Source: Loripinus fragilis (lineage: Eukaryota > Mollusca > Bivalvia > Lucinida > Lucinidae). From it: a DNA stretch of 64,000 bases. The notes below the pieces were generated by a model that worked only from the letters and a program-made list of their open reading frames with translations, was not told the DNA's origin and made no database searches. The stretch spans positions 74,989,601 through 75,053,600 of the forward strand of contig OZ026522.1 of the NCBI GenBank assembly GCA_964019695.1, in the 5' to 3' direction. Position 1 is the stretch's first letter; the number at the start of each line of letters is the position of its first letter. Shown in pieces: positions 1 to 11,000 of this stretch. The translations under genes and the position numbers were made by a program.

Positions 1-600
1 AAGATGCATCCACACACCAAATTTGGAATTCCAAACTCAAAGAATATAAGAGATATGCTCTGGACACAATAATTCTTAAAACTAGGTCAAAGGTCAAGGT
101 CACAGTGACCCAAAAATGGCATGTGACACCCCGTCATCCAAAGATGCATTTACACACCAAATTTGGAATTCCTATCTCAAAGAATATAGGAGATATACAC
201 CAGACTCAATGCAGTTTTCAAGAAACTAGGTCAGAGGTCAAGTTCAAGGTCACAGTGACCCAATTATGGTACGCGACACTTCGTCATCCCAAGATGCATC
301 CACACACCAAATTTGAGATTCCTACCTCAAATAATATAAGAGATATGCTCCGGACACGATTATTCTAAAAACTAGGTCAGAGGTCAAGGTCAAGGTGACC
401 TAAAAATGGTACGCGACACGTCGCCATCCCAAGATGTATCCACACACCAAATTTGGAATTCCTACCTCAAAGAATATAGGAGATATGGACCGGACACGAA
501 AGCGGGACAGACGGACTGACGGACGGACGGACGGACTGACGGACGGACGGACAGTGCGATTACTATATGCCTCCCAAAGTTCCTTTGGGGGCATAAAAAT
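1..600. mobile_element. pearl-like (HINE) element, 3' part, cut by the window edge
   Basis: Four tandem core units of about 140-150 bp (each with ATGCATCCACACACCAAATT and AGGTCAAGGTCA) lead into an ACGG microsatellite at about 507-552. The element closes with a hairpin CTCCCAAAGTTCCTTTGGGGG and ATAAAAA. This order (tandem core, ACGG tract, terminal hairpin) is that of bivalve pearl elements. Confidence 0.78.
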
Positions 601-956
601 GTACAAGGTTTTAAGTTGCCTGACAGGCTTTGTCATAAGGACAGACCCAGACTCCTGAAGGATCAATACATGTATATGCAATAAGTACCATGATCTCTCA
701 GTCAGGCCAATGGATTCTTCCTTCTAGTTTTATACAATAAACTTGGAATGGTCCATTGTATTTATTGAGGGGTCACAGGTTAAAATTTCCAAACAAAATC
801 GCATTTCTTTCACTGAAGATTGATTTTTTGATTGCAAACAGTGCAGACCCTGATAAAATGCCGCAAAATGCGGCAATTTGTCTGGGTCTTCATGCACTGT
901 TTGCTAAAGTACCCATAGAGGGGTTTCTGGTCTTCAAAAGGTTAAGAACATTTGGG

Positions 957-1192
957 CCTAGACATGAGATTTCCAACAATGTGGTATGTGCGACCAGCAA
1001 AGCCTCAGATCAGCCTGTGCATACGCGCAGTCTGATCAGAGTCTTTGCTAGTCAGTTGCATATTCTATGAGTGTTAAGCTACTGACTGAACATCATTTGG
1101 GGTTTCTAAGCTTAAAAGGAGGCTACACAGGCTTGTCTGAGTCTACACTGGTCAAAATACAACATTGTTGGATATCACATGTCACGGCTCAT
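957..1192. mobile_element. MITE, GAGCCGTGACATGAGATTTCC family
   Basis: Ends GACATGAGATTTCCAACAAT and TGTTGGATATCACATGTCAC are inverted repeats. The core is CAGATCAGCCTGTGCATACG / CAGTCTGATCAG, and one arm contains AAGCTTAAAAGGAGGCTAC. The family length is about 235 bp. Confidence 0.85.
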
Positions 1193-1329
1193 TTACTAAT
1201 GTATGCAAAGAACCTACCTGCTCCACAACAGCTGTTAGACATCCAATATAAAATAAAGATAATACAAATGCAGGCCAAGCACCTAGATATCTCCTGAAAT
1301 AAAAGAAAGCACTTGTAAGTAAACATTCA

Positions 1330-1650
1330 TCCTCCCAAGATTCAACCTTATCAGTTACCTCTCATATCAACTGCATTGTTGCAGGTTGCCTGATAAACGT
1401 TGTCTATCTCACAGCATGTGCCTTTATCAGGTCATGATGACGTTGCACTTTTTGAATGATGTCGCTGATGACTCTGAATCAACACAAAAATCGAAAATTA
1501 CGTCATGTTCCTGTCATTTGATGTCAAGTTTACCAGGTTCAACTTTGAGAATGCATGTTGAATCGCTCGGCAGGCCTCGCGATGTCAACAAGTGTTCTCA
1601 AAGCCTTGCCTTGTAAACTTGATATCAAAAGACACTCACCAAGTATTCTC
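1330..1650. mobile_element. Palindrome-bounded repeat, also at 62830-63185
   Basis: TCACCTCTCATA-like and AACTGCATTGTTGCA at the left. Then CCTTTATCAGGTCAT, ACGTTGCACTTTTTGAATGA, AGAATGCATGTTGAATCGC and CTTGATATCAAAAGAC at the right. A second copy at 62830-63185 keeps the same order. Several short reading frames here come from the repeat. Confidence 0.75.
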
Positions 1651-1734
1651 TATATATTAGCACAGGTTTGATGAAAAACAATCTGGATCCTGAAGACAAG
1701 TCAGGTCTGGACCTACACTGTTGGCAAAAGACAA

Positions 1735-1895
1735 TATATACAGAATTTTATATGAGTGCTCATGTTTTATTGAATTTATTAAACAAGTTGAGGAAAAGAG
1801 ACAAAATGTGAGGCTTGCTTTGTTTTGTCCATTTTCCCGATGAGTTCAATAAATTAAATAATACAGGAGCATAAATACTAGATTCTACATACGTC
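1735..1895. mobile_element. Palindromic element, GAGTGCTCATGTTTTATTGAA family
   Basis: ATGAGTGCTCATGTTTTATT, ACAAAATGTGAGGCTTGC and ATACAGGAGCATAAAT. Related copies are at 17868-18010, 58430-58570 and 62530-62650, all with AAAATGTGAGGCTTGC- or GGCAAACCTTGCATTTTA-like centres. Confidence 0.7.
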
Positions 1896-1978
1896 ACTTA
1901 AACAACTTTGAAATCTCGCTTTTGATGAGCTTTAGATTTTGCCAAATATACACGACATCGTTATGACCATCATTATAT

Positions 1979-2212
1979 GGACCTCGTCGCGAGAAAACCT
2001 GTCTTCAAGATTTCCGACAAAGGATAAAAACCAGTCTTGTCAGCTACAGAGATTAGGTAGAAATTTCAAATTTTGCTTGTAGGGAGCCTAGATATGATAC
2101 TTTGCAATAACAAATAACAAAGGCGCTGATCAGACTGCACGGATGTTCAGGCTGGTCTGTGCCTTTGTTATTCGCAAACCCCACGAAGACAGGATTTCTC
2201 ATGGTGAGGCCC
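1979..2212. mobile_element. MITE, GGGCCTCG/AAAACCTGTCTTC family
   Basis: Inverted ends (GGACCTCGTCGCGAGAAAAC, and the end GAGGCCC), the internal CAGCTACAGAGATTAG, and a hairpin core AACAAAGGCGCTGATCAGAC with CAGGCTGGTCTGTGCCTTTG. The family is about 230-240 bp. Confidence 0.85.
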
Positions 2213-2475
2213 ATATAACATTACTAAATATACATTGTATAAACCAGTAGTGATTTATAACTTTATATTACTCCCAGATGCGATGTCATCTGATCAGTTT
2301 GCGTTCACAACAAGACTGACATTTCTCGGCTGCTGGTAGCCAAGAATACTATCAAGATGGGTGGGCTGATTTGCATTGTTGTTACATTTGTATTTATAGA
2401 ACATTGATTAGGGCAGGTTGTTGCTTTTTACTAACTTTTCTACTAGCATGTTGATATTGGTGAAACACTTGTTTA

Positions 2476-2925
2476 ACCCTATAGAGGGTTCCCACAGAAA
2501 TTCAAAAACAAAGTTCCATGATTCATCCATGATTTTCCATGATCAACAATGTAATTTCAATGACTATTTAATGCATGGCCTCAAACCTCCCCTTTTAGCA
2601 GCATCTTCACCATGCTGAGCATTAAATGCGGAATGCAGCAACTGTAATGTATTTAAATAAGCATGCTTGTAGACCATGCATGCATTTTGAAATACATGTA
2701 ATTAAATTTGAAACCACCAGTAGCCGGAAAAATAGATGTCAGACACACAAAACTTGTGTATCTGACAGCTATTTTTTCTGGCTACTGAAGATTTCGTTGA
2801 ATTGTATCACAAAATTCCATGATTTTTCCATGATTATTCAGGTTTTCCAAATTGCCATAAAACGTTTTTTTTCTTGATTTTCTAGGCTTTCCATGATTTT
2901 CAGAGCTTGTGGGAACCCTACCAAT
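2476..2925. mobile_element. hAT-like non-autonomous element, CCATGATTTT-rich
   Basis: Ends AGGGTTCCCACAG and TTGTGGGAACCCT are short inverted repeats of the CAGGGTTCCCA type known from hAT elements. The interior repeats TTCCATGATT. There is no transposase. Same end type at 18145-18535 and 50603-50980. Confidence 0.65.
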
Positions 2926-3013
2926 CACACTCAGCCTGGCCACTCAGTCTCTATGGAGTTTTAGCAGATCTCAGTGAATTAGCGATAAGTTGCATTTGTG
3001 TGAATATAACAAG

Positions 3014-3114
3014 ACCAGGCCTAAGGCTATAAAACTTTTACATGTTTACATGCTCAACTCAACTGTCAGAGCATGAAATTTATCCTGCTCATAAATGTTA
3101 AAATGCCAACAATT
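3014..3114. mobile_element. Half of a palindromic MITE, cut at its centre by the left edge of the satellite
   Basis: The sequence from CCAGGCCTAAGGCTATAAAA to ATGCCAACAATTGT matches the left half of the MITE at 63259-63508. The match stops at the central palindrome CAACAATTGTTG, where satellite sequence (AGGAGGTACATG) begins. Confidence 0.8.
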
Positions 3115-3846
3115 GTAGGAGGTACATGTAATCTGACCAAGATGGAGGAAGTTACAATCTGGTAGATACTTACGCTGGTGGTATACAAGCTCCAACTATC
3201 TTCCAGAAGAATGTTAAGGAATGTAGGAGGTAATCTGACCAAGATGGAGGAAGTTACCATCTGGTAAATACTTACACTGGTGGTATACAAGCTCCAACTA
3301 TCTTCCAGAAGAATGTTAAGAAATGTAGGAGGTACATGTAATCTGACCAAGATGGAGGAAGTTACCATCAGGTAGAACGCTGGTGATATACAAGCTCCAA
3401 CTATTTTCTAGATGAATGTTAAGAAATGTAGGAGGTAATCTGACCAAGATGGAGGAAGTTACCATCTGGTAGATACTTACGCTGGTGGTATACATGCTCT
3501 AATTATATTCCAGATAAATGTTAAGAAATGTAGGAGGTATAATGACACAGATGGAGGAAGTTACTATCTGGTAGATACTTACGCTGGTGGTATACAAGCT
3601 CCAACTATCTTCCAGATAAATGTTAAGAAATGTAGGAGGTATAATGACCAAGATGGAGGAAGTTACCATCTGGTAGATACTTACGCTGGTGATATACAAG
3701 CTCCAACTATCTTCCAGATAAATGTTAAGAAATGTAGGAGGTATAATGACCAAGATGGAGGAAGTTACTATCTGGTAGTTACTTACGCTGGTGGTATACA
3801 TGCTCTAATTATATTCCAGAAGAATGTTAAGACATGTAGGAGGTAT

Positions 3847-4043
3847 TTTGTTTGATTTAATTCTTTACGTCCACTCAACAATCTTTCAGTTATGCGGGAC
3901 GGTTCTTCCTGGGTTTAACCAGTACTAAGCTAGGATAAATGTGTCTTGCTCAAGGACAACAACGCAGTGACGCCGGTGAGGCTCGAACCCGCTACCCTTC
4001 GGTCTCGAGTCAAGCACTCTACCACTGAGCCACTGCGCTCCCT
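3847..4043 (-). mobile_element. tRNA-derived SINE (family 1) inserted in the satellite, with 13-bp target-site duplication
   Basis: On the minus strand the element begins AGGGAGCGCAGTGGCTCAG with a tRNA-like A box (TGGCTCAGTGGTAGAGTGC) and B box (GGGTTCGAGCC). It continues through a conserved body (CTTAGTACTGGTT, CCCAGGAAGA) to a CAAA-rich tail. The satellite sequence ATGTAGGAGGTAT is repeated exactly at 3834-3846 and 4044-4056, a 13-bp target-site duplication. The insertion therefore happened after the array had spread to this point. Confidence 0.92.
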
Positions 4044-7000
4044 ATGTAGGAGGTATAATGACCAAGATGGAGGAAGTTACCATCTGGTAGATACTTACGC
4101 TGGTGGTATACATGCTCCAACTATCTTCCAGAAGAATGTTAAGAAATGTAGGAGGTAATCTGACCAAGATGGAGGAAGTTACCATCTGGTAGATACTTAC
4201 GCTGGTGGTATACATGCTCCAACTATCTTCCAGAAGAATGTTAAGAAATGTAGGAGGTAATCTGACCAAGATGGAGGAAGTTACCATCTGGTAGATACTT
4301 ACGCTGGTGGTATACAAGCTCCAACTATCTTCCAGAAGAATGTTAAGAAATGTAGGAGGTATAATGACCAAGATGGAGGAAGTTACCATCTGGTAGATAC
4401 TTACGCTGGTGGTATACATGCTCCAACTATCTTCCAGAAGAATGTTAAGAAATGTAGGAGGTATAATGACCAAGATGGAGGAAGTTACCATCTGGTAGAT
4501 ACTTACGCTGGTGGTATACAAGCTCCAACTATCTTCCAGAAGAATGTTAAGAAATGTAGGAGGTAATCTGACCAAGATGGAGGAAGTTACCATCTGGTAG
4601 ATACTTAGGCTGGTGGTATACAAGCTCCAACTATCTTCCAGAAGAATGTTAAGAAATGTAGGAAGTTATCTGACCAAGATGGAGGAAGTTACTATCTGGT
4701 AGATACTTACGCTGGTGGTATACAAGCTCCAACTATCTTCCAGAAGAATGTTAAGAAATGTAGGAGGTAATTTGACCAAGATTGAGGAAGTAACTATCTG
4801 GTAGATACTTAGCTGGTGGAATACAAGCTCCAACTATCTTCCAGAAGAATGTTAAGAAATGTAGGAAGTTATCTGACCAAGATGGAGTAAGTTACTATCT
4901 GGTAGATACTTAGCTGGTGGAATACAAGCTCCAACTATCTTCCAGAAGAATGTAAAGAAATGTAGGAGGTAATTTGACCAAGATTGAGGAAGTAACTATC
5001 TGGTAGATACTTACACTGGTGGTATACAAGCTCCAAGAAATGTAGGAGGTAATTTGACCAAGATTGAGGAAGTAACTATCTGGTAGATACTTATGCTGGT
5101 GGTATACAAGCTCGAACTATCTTCCAGAAGAATGTTAAGAAATGTAGGAGGTAATCTGACCAAGATGGAGGAAGTCACCATCTGGTAGATACTTACACTG
5201 GTGGTATACAAGCTCCAACTATCTTCCAGAAGAATGTTAAGAAATGTAGGAGGTAATTTGACCAAGATGGAGGAAGTTACTATCTGGTAGATACTTACGC
5301 TGGTGGTATACAAGCTCCAACTATCTTCCAGAAGAATGTTAAGAAATGTAGAAGGTAATCTGACCAAGACGAAGAAGTTACCATCTGGTAGATACTTACG
5401 CTGGTGGTATACAAGCTCCAACTATCTTCCAGAAGAATGTTAAGAAATGTAGGAAGTTATCTGACCAAGATGGAGGAAGTTACCATCTGGTAGATACTTA
5501 GCTGGTGGTATACAAGCTCCAACTATCTTCCAGAAGAATGTAAAGAAATGTAGGAGGTAATTTGACCAAGATGGAGGAAGTTACTATCTGGTAGATACTT
5601 ATGCTGGTGGTATACAAGCTCCAACTATCTTCCAGAAGAATGTAAAGAAATGAGGAGGTAATTTGACCAAGATGGAGGAAGTTACTATCTGGTAGATACT
5701 TATGCTGGTGGTATACAAGCTCGAACTATCTTCCAGAAGAATGTTAAGAAATGTAGGAGGTAATTTGACCAAGATGGAGGAAGTTACTATCTGGTAGATA
5801 CTTACGCTGGTGGTATACAAGCTCCCACTATCTTCCAGAAGAATGTTAAGAAATGTAGGAGGTAATTTGACCAAGATGGAGGAAGTCACCATCTGGTAGA
5901 TACTTACGCTGGTGGTATACAAGCTCCAACTACTTTTCAGAAGAATGTTAAGAAATGTAGGAGGTAATCTGACCAAGATGGAGGAAGTCACCATCTGGTA
6001 GATACTTACACTGGTGGTATACAAGCTCCAACTATCTTCCAGAAGAATGTTAAGAAATGTAGGAGGTAATCTGACCAAGATGGAGGAAGTCACCATCTGG
6101 TAGATACTTACACTGGTGGTATACAAGCTCCAACTATCTTCCAGAAGAATGTTAAGAAATGTAGGAGGTAATCTGACCAAGATGGAGGAAGTCACCATCT
6201 AGTAGATACTTACACTGGTGGTATACAAGCTCCAACTATCTTCCAGAAGAATGTTAAGAAATGTAGGAAGTTATCTGACCAAGATGGAGGAAGTTACCAT
6301 CTAGTAGATACTTACGCTGGTGGTATACAAGCTCCTGACTATCTTCCAGAAGAATGTAAAGAAATGTAGGAGGTAATTTGACCAAGATGGAGGAAGTTAC
6401 TATCTGGCAGATGCTTATGCTGGTGGTATACAAGCTCCAACTATCTTCCAGAAGAATGTTAAGAAATGTAGGAGGTAATCTGACCAAGATGGAGGAAGTC
6501 ACCATCTGGTAGATACTTACGCTGGTGGTATACAAGCTCCAACTATCTTCCAGAAGAATGTTAAGAAATGTAGGAGGTAATTTGACCAAGATGGAGGAAG
6601 TTACCATCTGGTAGATACTTCTGGTAGATACTTACACTGGTGGTATACAAGTTCCAACTTTCTTCCAGAAGAATGTTAAGAAATGTAGGAAGTTATCTGA
6701 CCAAGATGGAGGAAGTTACCATCTGGTAGATACTTAGCTGGTGGTATACAAGCTCCAACTATCTTCCAGAAGAATGTTAAGAAATGTAGGAGGTAATTTG
6801 ACCAAGATGGAGGAAGTTACTATCTGGTAGATACTTTTGCTGGTGGTATACAAGCTCCAACTATCTTCCAGAAGAATGTAAAGAAATGTAGGAGGTAATT
6901 TGACCAAGATGGAGGAAGTCACCATCTGGTAGATACTTACACTGGTGGATTACAAGCTCCAAGAAATGTAGGAGGTAATTTGACCAAGATGGAGGAAGTT

Positions 7001-8023
7001 ACTATCTGGTAGATGCTTATGCTGGTGGTATACAAGCTCCCACTATCTTCCAGAAGAATGTTAAGAAATGTAGGAGGTATTTGACCAAGATGAAGGAAGT
7101 TACCATCTGGTAGTACTTACACTGGTGATATACAAGCTCCAACTACTTTCCAGAAGAATGTTAAGAAATGTAGGAGGTAATCTGACCAAAATGGAGGAAG
7201 TTACCATCTGGTAGATACTTACGCTGGTGGTATACAAGTTCCCACTATCTTCCAGAAGAATGTTAAGAAATGTAGGAGGTAATTAGACCAAGATGGAGGA
7301 AGTTACTATCTGGTAGATACTTACGCTGGTGATATACAAGCTCCAACTATTTTCCAGAAGAATGGTAAGAAATGTAGGAGGTAATCTGACCAATTTGGAG
7401 GAAGTCACCATCTGGTAGATACTTAAGCTGGTGGTATACAAGCTCCCACTATCTTCCAGAAGAATGTTAAGAAATGTAGGAGGTAATTTGACCAAGATAG
7501 AGGAAGTTACTATCTGGTAGATACTTACGCTGGTGGTATACAAGCTCCAACTACTTTCCAGAAGAATGTTAAGAAATGTAGGAGGTAATCTGACCAAGAT
7601 GGAGGAAGTTACCATCTGGTAGATACTTACGCTGGTGGTATACAAGCTCCAACTATCTTCCAGAAGAATGTTAAGAAATGTAGAAGGTAATCTGACCAAG
7701 ATGGAGGAAGTTACTATCTGGTAGATACTTATGCTGGTGGTATACAAGCTCCCACTATCTTCCAGAAGAATGTTAAGAAATGTAGAAGGTAATCTGACCA
7801 AGATGGAGGAAGTTACTATCTGGTAGATGCTTATGCTGGTGGTATACAAGCTCCCACTATCTTCCAGAAGAATGTTAAGAAATGTAAGAGGTAATTTGAC
7901 CAAGATGGAGGAAGTTACCATCTGGTAGATGCTTATGCTGGTGGTATACAAGCTCCCACTATCTTCCAGAAGAATGTTAAGAAATGTAGGAGGTAATTTG
8001 ACCAAGATGGAGGAAGTTACCAT

Positions 8024-11000
8024 CTGGTAGATACTTCTGGTAGATACTTACACTGGTGGTTTACAAGCTCCCACTATCTTCCAGAAGAATGTTAAGAAAT
8101 GTAGGAGGTAATCTGACCAAGACGGAGGAAGTTACTATCTGGTAGATGCTTATGCTGGTGGTATACAAGCTCCCACTATCTTCCAGAAGAATGTTAAGAA
8201 ATGTAAGAGGTAATTTGACCAAGATGGAGGAAGTTACCATCTGGTAGATGCTTATGCTGGTGGTATACAAGCTCCCACTATCTTCCAGAAGAATGTTAAG
8301 AAATGTAGGAGGTAATTTGACCAAGATGGAGGAAGTTACTATCTGGTAGATACTTACACTGGTGGTATACAAGCTCCAACTATCTTCCAGAAGAATGTTA
8401 AGAAATGTAGGAGGTAATTTGACCAAGATGGAGGAAGTTACCATCTGGTAGATACTTACACTGGTGATATACAAGCTCAAACTACTTTCCAGAAGAATGT
8501 TAAGAAATGTAGGAGGTAATCTGACCAAGATGGAGGAAGTTACCATCTGGTAGATACTTACGCTGGTGGTATACAAGTTCCCACTATCTTCCAGAAGAAT
8601 GTTAAGAAATGTAGGAGGTAATTAGACCAAGATGGGGGAAGTTACTATCTGGTAGATACTTACGCTGGTGGTATACAAGCTCCAACTATTTTCCAGAAGA
8701 ATGGTAAGAAATGTAGGAGGTAATCTGACCAAGATGGAGGAAGTCACCATCTGGTAGATACTTAGGCTGGTGGTATACAAGCTCCCACTATCTTCCAGAA
8801 GAATGTTAAGAAATGTAGGAGGTAATTTGACCAAGATAGAGGAAGTTACTATCTGGTAGATACTTACGCTGGTGGTATACAAGCTCCAACTACTTTCCAG
8901 AAGAATGTTAAGAAATGTAGGAGGTAATCTGACCAAGATGGAGGAAGTTACCATCTGGTAGATACTTACGCTGGTGGTATACAAGCTCCCACTATCTTCC
9001 AGAAGAATGTTAAGAAATGTAGGAGGTAATTTGACCAAGATGGAGGAAGTTACTATCTGGTAGATACTTACGCTGGTGGTATACAAGCTCCCACTATCTT
9101 CCAGAAGAATGTTAAGAAATGTAGAAGGTAATTTGACCAAGTTGGAGGAAGTTACTTTCTGGTAGATACTTACGCTGGTGGTATACAAGCTCCAACTACT
9201 TTTCAGAAGAATGTTAAGAAATGTAGGAGGTAATCTGACCAAGATGGAGGAAGTTACCATCTGGTAGATACTTACGCTGGTGGTATACAAGCTCCCACTA
9301 TCTTCCAGAAGAATGTTAAGAAATGTAGAAGGTAATCTGACCAAGATGGAGGAAGTTACTATCTGGTAGATACTTATGCTGGTGGTATACAAGCTCCCAC
9401 TATCTTCCAGAAGAATGTTAAGAAATGTAGAAGGTAATCTGACCAAGATGGAGGAAGTTACTATCTGGTAGATACTTACGCTGGTGGTATACAAGCTCCC
9501 ACTATCTTCCAGAAGAATGTTAAGAAATGTAGGAGGTAATTTGACCAAGATGGAGGAAGTTACCATCTGGTAGATACTTCTGGTAGATACTTACACTGGT
9601 GGTTTACAAGCTCCCACTATCTTCCAGAAGAATGTTAAGAAATGTAGGAGGTAATCTGACCAAGACGGAGGAAGTTACTATCTGGTAGATGCTTATGCTG
9701 GTGGTATACAAGCTCCCACTATCTTCCAGAAGAATGTTAAGAAATGTAAGAGGTAATTTGACCAAGATGGAGGAAGTTACCATCTGGTAGATGCTTATGC
9801 TGGTGGTATACAAGCTCCCACTATCTTCCAGAAGAATGTTAAGAAATGTAGGAGGTAATTTGACCAAGATGGAGGAAGTTACTATCTGGTAGATACTTAC
9901 ACTGGTGGTATACAAGCTCCAACTATCTTCCAGAAGAATGTTAAGAAATGTAGGAGGTAATTTGACCAAGATGGAGGAAGTTACCATCTGGTAGATACTT
10001 ACACTGGTGATATACAAGCTCAAACTACTTTCCAGAAGAATGTTAAGAAATGTAGGAGGTAATCTGACCAAGATGGAGGAAGTTACCATCTGGTAGATAC
10101 TTACGCTGGTGGTATACAAGTTCCCACTATCTTCCAGAAGAATGTTAAGAAATGTAGGAGGTAATTAGACCAAGATGGGGGAAGTTACTATCTGGTAGAT
10201 ACTTACGCTGGTGGTATACAAGCTCCAACTATTTTCCAGAAGAATGGTAAGAAATGTAGGAGGTAATCTGACCAAGATGGAGGAAGTCACCATCTGGTAG
10301 ATACTTAGGCTGGTGGTATACAAGCTCCCACTATCTTCCAGAAGAATGTTAAGAAATGTAGGAGGTAATTTGACCAAGATAGAGGAAGTTACTATCTGGT
10401 AGATACTTACGCTGGTGGTATACAAGCTCCAACTACTTTCCAGAAGAATGTTAAGAAATGTAGGAGGTAATCTGACCAAGATGGAGGAAGTTACCATCTG
10501 GTAGATACTTACGCTGGTGGTATACAAGCTCCCACTATCTTCCAGAAGAATGTTAAGAAATGTAGGAGGTAATTTGACCAAGATGGAGGAAGTTACTATC
10601 TGGTAGATACTTACGCTGGTGGTATACAAGCTCCCACTATCTTCCAGAAGAATGTTAAGAAATGTAGAAGGTAATTTGACCTAGATGGAGGAAGTTACTT
10701 TCTGGTAGATACTTACGCTGGTGGTATACAAGCTCCAACTACTTTTCAGAAGAATGTTAAGAAATGTAGGAGGTAATCTGACCAAGATGGAGGAAGTTAC
10801 CATCTGGTAGATACTTACGCTGGTGGTATACAAGCTCCCACTATCTTCCAGAAGAATGTTAAGAAATGTAGAAGGTAATTTGACCTAGATGGAGGAAGTT
10901 ACTATCTGGTAGATACTTACGCTGGTGGTATACAAGCTCCAACTATCTTCCAGAAGAATGTTAAGAAATGTAGGAGGTAATCTGACCAAGATGGAGGAAG

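Noticed and set aside
8622..9566. A 314-codon minus-strand frame encoding a regular 34-residue repeat, and similar frames across 3.1-14.1 kb
   Set aside because: It is an alternate-frame reading of tandem copies of an NCX exon fragment with its splice donor. Starts are internal to units, and no promoter or unique domain is attached.
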